Shown here: positions 25,506-34,114 of the stretch, one piece after another
Layout: the number at the start of each line of letters is the position of its first letter
How positions within the stretch are numbered: the first letter of the stretch is position 1
Assembly (NCBI GenBank): GCA_019247515.1
Contig: JAFAOS010000541.1
Span: 1-44,390 of the forward strand
Origin: Chloroflexota bacterium
GTDB lineage: Bacteria > Chloroflexota > UBA6077 > CF-72
DNA: 44,390 nt
Direction of reading: 5' to 3'
Made by a program: the position numbers and the translations under genes
Notes under the pieces: generated by a model
Told to the model about the DNA's origin: nothing
Seen by the model: only the letters and a program-made list of their open reading frames with translations
The model's database searches: none

Positions 25506-26555
25506 TTGACAGATTCACTGCCCAGGCTGACCAGTTTGAGCCACGGCGCCGGTTGAGCGTGCAAGCTCAGCAAGCCTGAGCTGGCGCAGGTCCTGCGCCA
25601 CCTGCCACCGGTCCTGGACGCCAACGCGCTTGTCGGCGCGGCCCTGGCGGACGACGCCGCGGTCTATCAACTGAATCCCGACCTGGCGCTGGTCGCGACC
25701 GTCGACTACATCACGCCCGTGGTCGACGACCCGTACGTCTGGGGCGGCATCGCCGCGGCCAACGCGCTGAGCGACGTCTACGCCATGGGCGGCACGCCGC
25801 TGTTTGCGCTGAACGTCGTCAATTTCCCGCGCGACACCTTGCCGATGGAGGTGCTGGAGCGGGTCATCCAGGGCGGCGCGGCCAAAGTGGCCGAAGCCGG
25901 GGTGGCGATTCTCGGCGGCCACAGCGTGGACGACCCCGAGCCGAAGTTCGGCCTGGTGGCGCTCGGCACGGTGGCGCCGTCACGCATTCTGAGGAACGTC
26001 GGCGCACGGCCCGGAGATGCGCTGCTGCTGACCAAGCCGCTCGGCATGGGCATCCTGACGACGGCCATCAAGCGCGGGCTCGCTTCGGATGAGACGATCG
26101 CGGCGGCGGTCGGGGTGATGTCGGCGTTGAATCGCGCCGCCGGGGAGGCCGTGGTGCGGGCCGGCTCTGTTGTCCACGCGACGACAGACGTCACGGGCTT
26201 TGGGTTGCTCGGCCACCTGTCCGAGATGCTCGGCGACGGCACGGTCGGCGCGGCGCTCGAACTTGGGCACGTGCCGGTGCTGGAGGATGCCTGGACGTTC
26301 GTCGAGCGCGAGGTAGTGCCCGGCGGCACGCGGCGCAACCTGGCGGGCGTGGCGAGCTTCATGGAGTGGTCGGAACGGATCACCCCCGAACAGCAGTTGG
26401 TGCTGGCCGACGCCCAGACGAGCGGCGGCCTGCTGATCGCGGTCGATTCCGCCGGAGTCGACCGTCTGCTGGCCGATCTGCAGGGCAATGGCGTGCCCGC
26501 CGCCGCATGGATTGGCGAATTCACCGCCCGCGCGGGGCGCATCGAAGTGACATAG
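25506..26555 (+). CDS. selD: Selenide, water dikinase SelD; selenoprotein with Sec at the catalytic position
   Basis: 349 aa from TTG 25506 when the in-frame TGA at 25554-25556 is read as selenocysteine. The N-terminus aligns with E. coli SelD: LTSLSHGAG-U-ACK, with Sec17 exactly where E. coli has catalytic Cys17, and Cys19-Lys20 conserved. Further motifs: ADDAAVYQL, TTVDYITPVVDDP-type strand, NALSDVYAMGG, GGHSVDDPEPKFGL, TKPLGMGILTTA, TDVTGFGLLGHLSEM, PGGTRRN and DAQTSGGLLIAV. SelD makes selenophosphate from selenide and ATP for Sec-tRNA and 2-selenouridine. Automated calling would start after the TGA (about 25719) and lose 71 residues, including the active site. SelA, SelB and tRNA-Sec must be encoded elsewhere. 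Confidence 0.93.
25554..25585 (+). promoter_or_regulatory. Selenocysteine UGA codon and SECIS-like hairpin in selD
   Basis: The TGA (25554-25556) is followed by AGCTCAG (25564-25570), loop CAAGC (25571-25575) and CTGAGCT (25576-25582). This is a perfect 7 bp stem, extended by two GC pairs across one A-G mismatch (25561-25562 with 25584-25585). The apical loop begins 14 nt after the UGA and contains a G. A short stem-loop right after UGA is the form of bacterial SECIS elements bound by SelB. Confidence 0.75.
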
Positions 26556-26559
26556 AAGG

Positions 26560-26577
26560 TTTCCCCAGAGGGGACCC
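26560..26577 (-). repeat. Palindromic repeat family 2, copy c
   Basis: Plus strand TTTCCCCAGAGGGGACCC, the reverse complement of the 4146 and 44339 cores. It sits 4 bp after the selD stop and 18 bp before a family 1 copy, so both families share this site. It may act as a terminator hairpin. Confidence 0.6.
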
Positions 26578-26595
26578 TATTTACACGGGAGAGTG

Positions 26596-26631
26596 CCCCC
26601 TCTCCCTCTGGGAGAGGGCGGGGTGAGGGCT
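26596..26631 (+). repeat. Palindromic repeat family 1, copy R9 (short form)
   Basis: CCCTCTCCC-TCT-GGGAGAGGG followed by CGGGGTGAGGGCT, located between selD and the MocR-type gene. It is unpaired and lies next to a family 2 copy. Confidence 0.85.
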
Positions 26632-26777
26632 GAACGTAGGAGAAAATTCCACCGACAGGATCCGAGGCACGCCGCGCTAGCGTACGGCTAGCCGCCACGC
26701 AAGCCCGTACAATACGGAGCACGCAAGCTCTCGAACTCACTCTTGACCGCGCCGCGGGGCGCCGCTACCCGCTCGGC

Positions 26778-28250
26778 TTGCAGCTCGCCGACGAGCTCCG
26801 CCGCCGCGTCCAGGCCGGGTCCCTCGGGCCGGGTGACCGACTGCCGCCCGTCCGCGGCTTCGCGGCAACCCTGAATGTCACCCCCGAGACCGTCGCCGGC
26901 GCCTACAAGCGCCTCGTCGACGAGGGCTACCTGCGCGGCGAGGTCGGCCGCGGCACCTTCGTCGCCGCCCCGCCGCTGCGCGCTGAAGAAGACCCGCTGG
27001 CGCCTTTCGAAGCGGCTGGCAGCCTGCCTCCGTTTGCCCAGGCGTCGACCAGCAACGAGCTCCTGCGCCTGGCCAGCCGCCCCGGCGTCGTCTCCTTCGC
27101 CGCGAGCGTCGCGGCCCTGGACCTCACCCCGGTCGAAGAGCTGCAAGCCGCCCTCGCCGACACCCTCAAAACCGAAGGCGCCAGCGCGCTCCAGGTCGGC
27201 GCGACCCAGGGCTATCCGCCGTTGCGAGCCGCCATTGCCCACCTGCTCCAGCAGCGCGGACTCGACGTCGACGAGTCGATCGTGTGCGTCACCAGCGGCT
27301 GCCAGCAGGGCATCGACCTGGCCGCCAAGGTCTTCGTCGGTGCCGGGGACGCCGTGCTCGTCGAACAGCCCAGCTTCCTCGGTGCACTGGAAGCCTTCCG
27401 CGCCCGAGGCGCGCGGGTCATCGGCGTGCCCATCGAAGCCGACGGGCTGCGCGTAGAGGCGCTGCCGACGCTCATCCAGCGGCACCGCCCCAAGCTGCTG
27501 TACTGCATGCCGACGTATCAGAATCCGACCGGCCGCAGTCTCAGCTCCGAAAAACGTCGCGCGCTGCTGCGTATCGCCGCCGCGTACGACCTGCCCATCG
27601 TCGAAGACGATTCCGCCGGGTTCTTCAACCTGGACGCCACGACCTCGGCGCCGACCTCCATCAAGGCCGACGACCACGCCGGCTACGTCATCCACCTGGG
27701 CACCTTCTCCAAGGTCATCGCCGCCGGCCTGCGCCTCGGCTGGTTGGTCGCGGACCCGGCCGTGTTCGACAAGCTCGTCGCCGCCAAATACGCCAGCGAC
27801 CTGTCGTCGGACGCGCTGGTCCAGCGCGCGGTGCACCGCTTGCTGGTCGAAGGCGCGCTGGACGCCCACCTTCGCCGCGCGCGGACCGAGTACCGCCATC
27901 GGCGCGACGTGCTGGTCGCAGCGCTGGGCGAGCCTGACGCGCTGCCACCGGGCACACGCTTCGATCCGCCCGAAGGTGGTTTCAACCTCTGGCTGGAGCT
28001 TCCCCGTGACGGCCCGTCGTCCACCGAGCTGTTTCTCGAAGCGGTGCGGCGCGGCGTGGCGTTCGTGCCCGGGCCATTCTTCTTCAGCGCCGGCGGCGGC
28101 GGACCCGCTTCGGCCGCGGCGTTGCGTGGGCTGCGCCTCAGCTACTCGGCGCTGGCGCCCACCGAGCTGCGACATGGCGTCGAGCTGCTGAGCGACGCGC
28201 TGTGGGGCCTGGCGACCGGTTCGCGGCCCAGCGCGGCGGTTGTTTACTGA
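26778..28250 (+). CDS. MocR-type regulator: GntR DNA-binding domain fused to class I aminotransferase (start uncertain)
   Basis: At least 490 aa. An N-terminal winged helix (QLADELRRRVQAGSLGPGDRLPPVRGFAATLNVTPETVAGAYKRLVDEGYLRGEVGRGTFV) is followed by a fold-type I aminotransferase domain. That domain includes GATQGYPPLRAAIA, PTYQNPTGRSLSSEKRRALL, EDDSAGFF and the PLP lysine in GTFSKVIAAGLRLGW (K312). MocR proteins regulate vitamin B6, GABA or amino-acid genes in response to PLP. Family sequence (LTLDRAAGRRYPLGLQL) continues upstream of the first TTG at 26778, and the frame is open back to 26640 without ATG, GTG or TTG. The true start may therefore be an ATT at 26646 after the SD TAGGAG, or another rare codon. 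Confidence 0.88.
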   Translation: MQLADELRRRVQAGSLGPGDRLPPVRGFAATLNVTPETVAGAYKRLVDEGYLRGEVGRGTFVAAPPLRAEEDPLAPFEAAGSLPPFAQASTSNELLRLASRPGVVSFAASVAALDLTPVEELQAALADTLKTEGASALQVGATQGYPPLRAAIAHLLQQRGLDVDESIVCVTSGCQQGIDLAAKVFVGAGDAVLVEQPSFLGALEAFRARGARVIGVPIEADGLRVEALPTLIQRHRPKLLYCMPTYQNPTGRSLSSEKRRALLRIAAAYDLPIVEDDSAGFFNLDATTSAPTSIKADDHAGYVIHLGTFSKVIAAGLRLGWLVADPAVFDKLVAAKYASDLSSDALVQRAVHRLLVEGALDAHLRRARTEYRHRRDVLVAALGEPDALPPGTRFDPPEGGFNLWLELPRDGPSSTELFLEAVRRGVAFVPGPFFFSAGGGGPASAAALRGLRLSYSALAPTELRHGVELLSDALWGLATGSRPSAAVVY

Positions 28251-28747
28251 ACCGACGGCGACTGGCCTGGCGCGAGGCTGCCGCTGACCAGCGTCACGCC
28301 CGAGCCGTCCACAATTTTGAGCGCGACGTTGGCCCTGGGGTAGTACTGGCTGACGGCGACCAGCGCCGCCGAGGCGGCTGTCTGACGCGTCTGGGGATCG
28401 ATCTGCGCCAGGCGGCCCTGGTTGTCGATGCCCTGGATCGACACGTCGGTCACGGAGCCGCTGTCGGCGCCGGCAGGGGCTGTCGTGATGTTCAGCGATA
28501 CTCCCTGCAAGAGCCCCTGCACGGCCAGGAACACCGGCTGGGCAACGCTGACCGCGTTGCCGACGATCGTCGCGCCGGCCTGAACGGTCGCCTGTGCGCC
28601 CGGCACGACGGTCTGCGCCACGACGACGGCGGTCTGAGCCGCTTCAACGCTGTTGTTCGCCTCGCAGGCCGTCGCGCCAACCAGGACGCTCAGGGTGAGC
28701 AACGCCCCCAGGATAGGCTGAACGGCGCGTTGACGGCCTGTCACCAC
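28244..28747 (-). CDS. Putative lipoprotein, function unknown
   Basis: 167 aa from GTG 28747 (28744 also possible). The N-terminus GRQRAVQPILGALLTLSVLVGATAC is a signal peptide with a weak lipobox (ATAC). The mature part begins with Ala/Val/Gln-rich repeats (AAQTAVVVAQTVVPGAQATVQAGATIV) and ends with a small domain containing VTDVSIQGIDNQGRLAQIDPQTRQ. No family is recognised. It is divergent from the NERD-like gene and converges on the MocR-type gene with a 7 bp overlap. Confidence 0.65.
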   Translation of the reverse strand: MVTGRQRAVQPILGALLTLSVLVGATACEANNSVEAAQTAVVVAQTVVPGAQATVQAGATIVGNAVSVAQPVFLAVQGLLQGVSLNITTAPAGADSGSVTDVSIQGIDNQGRLAQIDPQTRQTAASAALVAVSQYYPRANVALKIVDGSGVTLVSGSLAPGQSPSVQ

Positions 28748-28792
28748 GCCAAAGATAATCCGCCCCTGAGGTAGTCCCGGTAAAGCATCATC

Positions 28793-29515
28793 ATGCAGCT
28801 TGTTGCCAACCAGCAGCTGGTCAAAAACCGGGTTCGCCTCGGTCTGGTCTTTCATTTCGGAGCCATGGCCGTCCTCATCGGCGGCGCGGTGCTCTCCACG
28901 CAGCTCGATCCCAGCCGCCAAATCGCGTGGCAAACGTGGCTCGCGTTTGTCGCCGGGCTTGGGCTGTACACCCTGGGCCAGACGCAGCTGCGGCGCTGGG
29001 GCCCCGGAAAACGCCAGGAGGAGCAGCTCGGACAGGCCATCCGCGGTCTCGACGACCGCTACAAGCTGTACGCCTTCCTGTCCTCGTCCCTGCCGGACTA
29101 CATCCTGGTCAGCCCGGCTGGCGTCCAGGTGCTGATCGCGCGGACCGACGGCGGTCAGATTTCTTGCATCCGCGACAAGTGGAAGTCATCCGGTTCACGC
29201 TTGATGAGCCTGTTCGGACCTGGCCTCGGCAATCCGACGGCCGACGCCGCTCGCGCGCTGCAGAAACTGCGCGCGCTGCTGACGGAACGCAACTTCCAGG
29301 ACGTTCCGACGTCCAGCGTGATCGTCTTCACCAATCCAAAGGCGCAGTTGCGCGTCGAGGGCGCCTCGTCCACGATTACGCGCATCAAAGAGTTGAAGGA
29401 TGTCCTGCGGCGCATGGCTGGCAAGGGCACCAACGTCGCGCTGACGTCCGCCCGCATCCGCGAGATTCAACGCATGTTCGACGAACGCATGCAGGCGGCC
29501 CATAGCTGGCGCTGA
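28793..29515 (+). CDS. Membrane protein with a NERD-like soluble domain
   Basis: 240 aa from ATG 28793. Two TM segments (about residues 16-35 and 45-62) precede a cytoplasmic region. DYILVSPAGVQVLIARTDGGQISC resembles the first strands of nuclease-related (NERD) domains, which share the restriction-endonuclease fold, but the downstream catalytic residues are not obvious. The C-terminal part (TSSVIVFTNPKAQLRVEG; SARIREIQRMFDERM) is helical and basic. Function unknown; nuclease activity should not be assumed. It is followed 15 bp later by the secreted subtilisin on the same strand. Confidence 0.65.
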   Translation: MQLVANQQLVKNRVRLGLVFHFGAMAVLIGGAVLSTQLDPSRQIAWQTWLAFVAGLGLYTLGQTQLRRWGPGKRQEEQLGQAIRGLDDRYKLYAFLSSSLPDYILVSPAGVQVLIARTDGGQISCIRDKWKSSGSRLMSLFGPGLGNPTADAARALQKLRALLTERNFQDVPTSSVIVFTNPKAQLRVEGASSTITRIKELKDVLRRMAGKGTNVALTSARIREIQRMFDERMQAAHSWR

Positions 29516-29530
29516 TTCGCGCCGCAGGTC

Positions 29531-32044
29531 ATGTCGCGCGCAGGTAGTCGTCGCTGGCTCATCGCTCTGCTCTCAGCCCTGGCGGCCGGGCTGGTCTTTG
29601 GCCTCGGCGCCGCGCTGGCCTCCCCGCCCGACACGTTGGCGCTGGTCACCCTGCAACCGCTGGCGAGCGAGCAGGCCGGTCAAGCGCTCATCAGCGCCGA
29701 CGGGGGACGCCTCGTCGAACAGCTCAAGCCGCTGTCGGTATACCGCGTGGCGTTTCCGGCGGACGTCGCGGCGGTCGACCTGGACGCGTTGCGCGCCCGC
29801 GACGACCTGATCAAAGGCGCCGACGTCGAAGGCGAGCAGGACGCGCAGATCGTTCCGGACGACCCGCTCTACAAACAGTTCCAGTGGAACCTGCGCAGAA
29901 TCGGCATGGAGCGCGCCTGGGACCTGCGCCCGGATGCATCTGACGTGATCGTCGCGGTCCTCGACACGGGTGTCGACTTGATGCATCCGGACCTGAGGGC
30001 CAACCTGATGACGGACGCGGGTTACGACTTCCTCGACGACGCGCCGAGCCCTCAGGACGACGAGTCACACGGGACGGCGGTCGCTGGGATCATCGGCGCG
30101 CTCGGCAACAATCACGAAGGGGTGACCGGTGTCGCGTGGCACGTCAAGATCCTGCCGATCAAGGCGCTCAACTCGCAGGGCCGCGGCCCGGACAGCGCCA
30201 TGGTCAAGGCCATCATGTACGCCGCCGACAACGGCGCCCGGATCATCAACATCAGCTCGACGGGCACCCGCTACTCGGCGGCGCTGGAGACCGCCGTGCA
30301 ATACGCGCAGGACAAGGGCGCCCTGATTGTCGCGGCGGCCGGCAACACCGGCAATGGCGACAACGCGGTCGACTACCCCGCCGCGTTCGACGGAGTCCTG
30401 GCCGTGGCGGCGACCGACCCCAAGGACCAGCTCGCCTCGTTCTCGCAGCGGCAGTCGTACGTGTCGCTGGCGGCGCCAGGCGTCGACGTGCCCAGTACGG
30501 CGTGGGCCGGCGCGGGACGCGGCCTGTACGCCAGCCAATCCGGCACGTCGATCGCCGCTCCGCACGTGAGCGGCGCGGCGGCCATCCTGTGGGCCTTGCG
30601 ACCGGACCTCTCCGCGGGCGACATCGCCAATGCGTTGCTCAACAACACCGACAAAGTTTCCAGCAGCGACCCGGGTTATGGCGCGGGCATCCTCAACGTC
30701 GCGCGCGCCGTCGCCGCCCTGCGCCTCGGCGTCGCCTCGCCCGGCACCGACACCGTCGCGCTCCAGCCCACCCGCCCGGCGACCGCCGACGTCCCCGCGC
30801 CGCCGCCGCTGCCCAGCGAGCAGCGCAAGTGGTACTTCGCCGAGGGCAGCACGCGTTCTCCATTCGACGTGTCCTTCGCGCTGCAGAACCCCAACCCGCA
30901 AGCCACGGTCGCCCACTTCCTGTTCCTGGCAGCCGACGGCAGCAAACCTACCCCCTACGACTTGCCGCTGCCGGCAAATTCGCGTTTGACGCTCAAGGCC
31001 AGCAGCGTGATGCCCAATTCCGAGTTCGCCACGATCGTCACCACCGACCTGCCCGCCTACCTCGAGCGGTCGATGTACTTCGGACACGCCGGCCATTCGG
31101 CGGCCGGCGCACGCCAGGCCTCGAGAACCTGGTACCTGGCGGAGGGCTCCACGCTGCCGCCCTTCGATACGTGGGTTCTGGTGATGAACCCGAACTCCTC
31201 GGCGGCCCAGGTCCAGATGCACTTCCTCCGCGAGGACGGCAGCGTTGTCGACCATACCGAGCTCGTGCCGCCGATGGCGCGCAAGTCGGTGTACGTCAAC
31301 GCCCTGTTCACCACGTCCGGCTTCGCCACTCAGATCACCGCCGATCAGCCGATCGTCGTGGAGCGGGCGATGTACTTCGACAACGACCAGGCGGGCCACG
31401 ACACGCTGGCGACCGCCACGCCCAGCCAGACCTGGTACATGGCCGCCGGCGCCAGCCGCGGCGGCTTCGATACCTGGGTGCTGATCGAGAATCCCGGCGC
31501 GGCGCCCGCCAACGTCAAGGTTTCGTTCATCACCGACACTGGAAGCGTCGTCACGCAGCCGCTGTTCGTCCTGCCCCACGCGCGCAACAGCCTGTACACC
31601 GATCCACTCATGCCCAATGCCGCCTATGGCATTCGCGTCGACTCGGATCAGCCGATCGTGGCCGAGCGAGCCGTGTACTTTGACAACGGGCGCGCCGGCT
31701 TCGACTCTGCCGCGGTATCGGCGCCGAACACCGAGTGGTTCTTGCCCGAAGGCAGCACCACCGGTTCATTCGAGGAGCAGCTCAACGTGCTGAATCCCCA
31801 GTCGCAACCTGCCAACGTCCAGGTCGAGTACCGACCCGAAGCCGGCGGCGGCGATCCACCTCCGCCGCAGCGTTTCAGCGTCGGCGCCACCTCGCGCCTG
31901 ACGCTCGACGTCAACCAGCAGGTGCCCAGCGCGAACGTGGCGATGCGCGTCACGTCCGACCGACCGATCGTCGTCGAGCGCGTGTCGTATTTCGCGCGGT
32001 CTGGCGGCCAGGGCGCAACCAGCTCCACCGGCCTGACGCGGTGA
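29531..32044 (+). CDS. Secreted subtilisin-like serine protease with four C-terminal WYFAEGST-type repeats
   Basis: 837 aa. A signal peptide (residues ~10-32) and a short prodomain precede an S8 peptidase domain with Asp145 (AVLDTGVD), His180 (ESHGTAVAG), oxyanion Asn in AAGNTGNGD and nucleophile Ser340 (SGTSIAAPHVSG). After a Pro-rich hinge (PAPPPLPSEQ) come four modules of about 100 residues starting WYFAEGSTRSPF, WYLAEGSTLPPF, WYMAAGASRGGF and WFLPEGSTTGSF. Each continues with an NPN/NPG strand and a DQPIVVERAMYF-like ending. Such beta-rich modules occur on surface proteins of Actinobacteria and Chloroflexota and may bind cell wall or matrix. Its stop overlaps the next gene's GTG. Confidence 0.93.
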   Translation: MSRAGSRRWLIALLSALAAGLVFGLGAALASPPDTLALVTLQPLASEQAGQALISADGGRLVEQLKPLSVYRVAFPADVAAVDLDALRARDDLIKGADVEGEQDAQIVPDDPLYKQFQWNLRRIGMERAWDLRPDASDVIVAVLDTGVDLMHPDLRANLMTDAGYDFLDDAPSPQDDESHGTAVAGIIGALGNNHEGVTGVAWHVKILPIKALNSQGRGPDSAMVKAIMYAADNGARIINISSTGTRYSAALETAVQYAQDKGALIVAAAGNTGNGDNAVDYPAAFDGVLAVAATDPKDQLASFSQRQSYVSLAAPGVDVPSTAWAGAGRGLYASQSGTSIAAPHVSGAAAILWALRPDLSAGDIANALLNNTDKVSSSDPGYGAGILNVARAVAALRLGVASPGTDTVALQPTRPATADVPAPPPLPSEQRKWYFAEGSTRSPFDVSFALQNPNPQATVAHFLFLAADGSKPTPYDLPLPANSRLTLKASSVMPNSEFATIVTTDLPAYLERSMYFGHAGHSAAGARQASRTWYLAEGSTLPPFDTWVLVMNPNSSAAQVQMHFLREDGSVVDHTELVPPMARKSVYVNALFTTSGFATQITADQPIVVERAMYFDNDQAGHDTLATATPSQTWYMAAGASRGGFDTWVLIENPGAAPANVKVSFITDTGSVVTQPLFVLPHARNSLYTDPLMPNAAYGIRVDSDQPIVAERAVYFDNGRAGFDSAAVSAPNTEWFLPEGSTTGSFEEQLNVLNPQSQPANVQVEYRPEAGGGDPPPPQRFSVGATSRLTLDVNQQVPSANVAMRVTSDRPIVVERVSYFARSGGQGATSSTGLTR

Positions 32045-32721
32045 TTCACCCTCGACCACTGCTGGGGGAGCCGACCGCCCCCGACCGGCCATTCCTGGCC
32101 ATCAACATGGTGGCCACCGTCGACGGGCGGGCCGCCCTCAACGGCTCGGCGGTCGGCATCGGCTCGACGACCGACCACCGGCTGCTGTTCGAGCTGCGCG
32201 CCGAAGCCGACGTCGTGCTGCATGGCGCCGGCACGGTGCGTGCCGACCCGCTCTCCGCGCGGGTGCCGTCGGACCTGGTCGCGCAGCGCACCGCGCGAGG
32301 CCTTACCCCGCAGCCGATCGGGGCAATCGCGACTCGCACCGGCAACCTGCCACCGCGCCACCCGTACTACGAGTCGCCAACGCTGATCTACGTCTGCTCT
32401 GACCGGCCCGTTCCCGTCGACCTGCCGACCGTCGAGATCCTCCGCGTCGGCGGGGTGCGCGAAGTGGTCTGCGACCTGGCTCGCCGCGGCGTGCGGCGCG
32501 TGTTGTGCGAGGGCGGCCCGACCCTCAATTCCGCGCTCTTCCGCGAGCAGCTGATCGACGAGGTCTTCCTCACCATCGCGCCGAAGCTGCTCGGCGGCGA
32601 GGACCCGCTGACCGTCATCCGCGGCCCGCGCTTCCCGACCATGCTGCGCTTGCAGCTGCGCTCGCTGGTGGAGGTCGACGGCGAACTGTTCTTACGGTAT
32701 GCGGTGACCTATCCCCTATGA
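32041..32721 (+). CDS. RibD C-terminal-domain / dihydrofolate-reductase-like reductase
   Basis: 226 aa from GTG 32041 (GTGA overlap with the protease stop). It matches the RibD_C family, in which NADPH-dependent reductases act on pyrimidine or pterin intermediates. Seen: RPFLAINMVATVDGRAAL at the start, GSTTDHRLLFELRAEADVVLHGAGTVRADPL, RRVLCEGGPTLNSALFREQLIDEVFLTIAPKLLGG and a final strand GELFLRYAV. No deaminase domain or other rib genes are present, so it may be a stand-alone 5-amino-6-(5-phosphoribosylamino)uracil reductase or an unrelated DHFR-like enzyme. A -10 for the next gene overlaps its last codons. Confidence 0.87.
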   Translation: MIHPRPLLGEPTAPDRPFLAINMVATVDGRAALNGSAVGIGSTTDHRLLFELRAEADVVLHGAGTVRADPLSARVPSDLVAQRTARGLTPQPIGAIATRTGNLPPRHPYYESPTLIYVCSDRPVPVDLPTVEILRVGGVREVVCDLARRGVRRVLCEGGPTLNSALFREQLIDEVFLTIAPKLLGGEDPLTVIRGPRFPTMLRLQLRSLVEVDGELFLRYAVTYPL

Positions 32722-32722
32722 T
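32717..32722 (+). promoter_or_regulatory. -10 element upstream of glutamate dehydrogenase
   Basis: TATGAT lies 9 nt before the ATG at 32732 and overlaps the end of the reductase gene. The expected transcript would have a leader of a few nucleotides only. A weak TTACGG stands 19 bp upstream. Confidence 0.4.
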
Positions 32723-32731
32723 CCAGGTGTT

Positions 32732-34039
32732 ATGGCCACGACAATGGCGTCGCGGCGCCAGCAGTCTGCGTTCAAGTCAGGCACTCCCGCGCGGGTTCAC
32801 CGCAACCCCTTCGATGACGTCCTTGAGCAGATCGATCGCGCCGCTGCTGTTCTGCATCCCGACCCCGATTCTCTAGAACCTCTGCGTCACCCTCGGCGCC
32901 AGGTCGTCGTCTCGGTGCCCGTCATGATGGACGACGGTCACCTGCGCATCTTCGAGGGCTATCGTGTCGTCTACGACAATTCGCGCGGACCCGGCAAAGG
33001 CGGCATCCGCTACCACCCGGAAGTCAACCTGGACGACTGCAAGGCGCTGGCCGCCTGGATGGCCTGGAAGTGCGCCATCGTCGACGTCCCGTTCGGCGGC
33101 GCCAAAGGCGGCGTTGCGTGCGATCCACTCAAACTGTCAGACGGCGAGGTCGAACGCATCACCCGCCGCTACATCTCCGAGATCTTTGACCTGATCGGTC
33201 CGACCGTCGACATTCCGGCGCCAGACGTGGGCACCAGTCCGAAGGTCATGGCCTGGGTCATGGACACCTTCTCGATGAAGAAGGGCTACGTCGAGCCGGG
33301 CGTCGTCACCGGTAAGCCCATCCCGCTCGGCGGCTCGGGCGGCCGCCTGGAGGCGACCGGCCGTGGTCTGTTGTTCATCATGCGCGAAACCCTCAAGCGG
33401 GTGGACCGCGAGCTGGCCGGCAGCAGCGTCGCCATCCAGGGCTTCGGCAACGTCGGCTCGAACGCGGCCAGGCTGCTGCACGCCGCCGGCGCAAAGGTGG
33501 TCGCCGTCTCGGACGTGGGCGGCGCCATCTACGATCCACGCGGCCTCGATCTGCCGCGCGTGAGCGCGTACTACCGCGAGACTGGTCGACTGTGCGGCTT
33601 CCCCGGTACGCGCAAGCTCGACAACGCGGCGCTGCTGCACCTGGACGTCGACGTGCTGCTGCCCGCGGCCATGGAAGACCAGATCACGCGCGACAATGCC
33701 GGCGAAATCCAGGCGCGGATCATCGTCGAGGGCGCCAATGGTCCGACGACGCCCGACGCCGACGAGATCCTGGCCCGCCGCGGCGTGCTGGTGGTGCCTG
33801 ACATTCTGGCCAATGCCGGCGGCGTAGTCGTCTCGTACTTCGAGTGGGTGCAGGACCGCTACGGCTACTTCTGGAAAGAAGCCGAAGTGAACGAGCGACT
33901 CGAAGAAAAGATGGTGGCCGCCTTCGACGCGGTGTGGAACACGCGAGAACGATTCGAGGTCGACGCCCGCACCGCGGCGTACATCCTGGCCGTGGATCGC
34001 ATCATGGAGGCACGCAAGCTCCGCGGACTGTATGCCTGA
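32732..34039 (+). CDS. gdhA: Glu/Leu/Phe/Val dehydrogenase family, glutamate dehydrogenase
   Basis: 435 aa. It catalyses the reversible oxidative deamination of glutamate with NAD(P). Substrate-domain motifs: YRVVYDNSRGPGKGGIRYHPEVNLDD, and PFGGAKGGVACDP with the catalytic Lys. VDIPAPDVGTSPKVMAWVMD follows, then the Rossmann domain with VAIQGFGNVGSNAARLLH. C-terminal parts include ANGPTTPDADEIL and PDILANAGGVVVSYFEWVQ. The length and motif order fit hexameric bacterial/archaeal GDH; cofactor choice is not certain. ATG 32732 follows a -10-like element closely. Confidence 0.93.
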   Translation: MATTMASRRQQSAFKSGTPARVHRNPFDDVLEQIDRAAAVLHPDPDSLEPLRHPRRQVVVSVPVMMDDGHLRIFEGYRVVYDNSRGPGKGGIRYHPEVNLDDCKALAAWMAWKCAIVDVPFGGAKGGVACDPLKLSDGEVERITRRYISEIFDLIGPTVDIPAPDVGTSPKVMAWVMDTFSMKKGYVEPGVVTGKPIPLGGSGGRLEATGRGLLFIMRETLKRVDRELAGSSVAIQGFGNVGSNAARLLHAAGAKVVAVSDVGGAIYDPRGLDLPRVSAYYRETGRLCGFPGTRKLDNAALLHLDVDVLLPAAMEDQITRDNAGEIQARIIVEGANGPTTPDADEILARRGVLVVPDILANAGGVVVSYFEWVQDRYGYFWKEAEVNERLEEKMVAAFDAVWNTRERFEVDARTAAYILAVDRIMEARKLRGLYA

Positions 34040-34114
34040 GTTCTGACGTCTCCCTGGCACAGCTCTTGCTTCACGCCGGCCCTACGCCGACTCGTCCCCG
34101 GGAGGGCATAACTC

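Noticed and set aside
25506..25718. selD as a pseudogene interrupted by TGA
   Set aside because: The TGA sits exactly at the catalytic Cys position, the frame is intact on both sides, and a SECIS-like hairpin follows. Sec decoding explains it better than a nonsense mutation.
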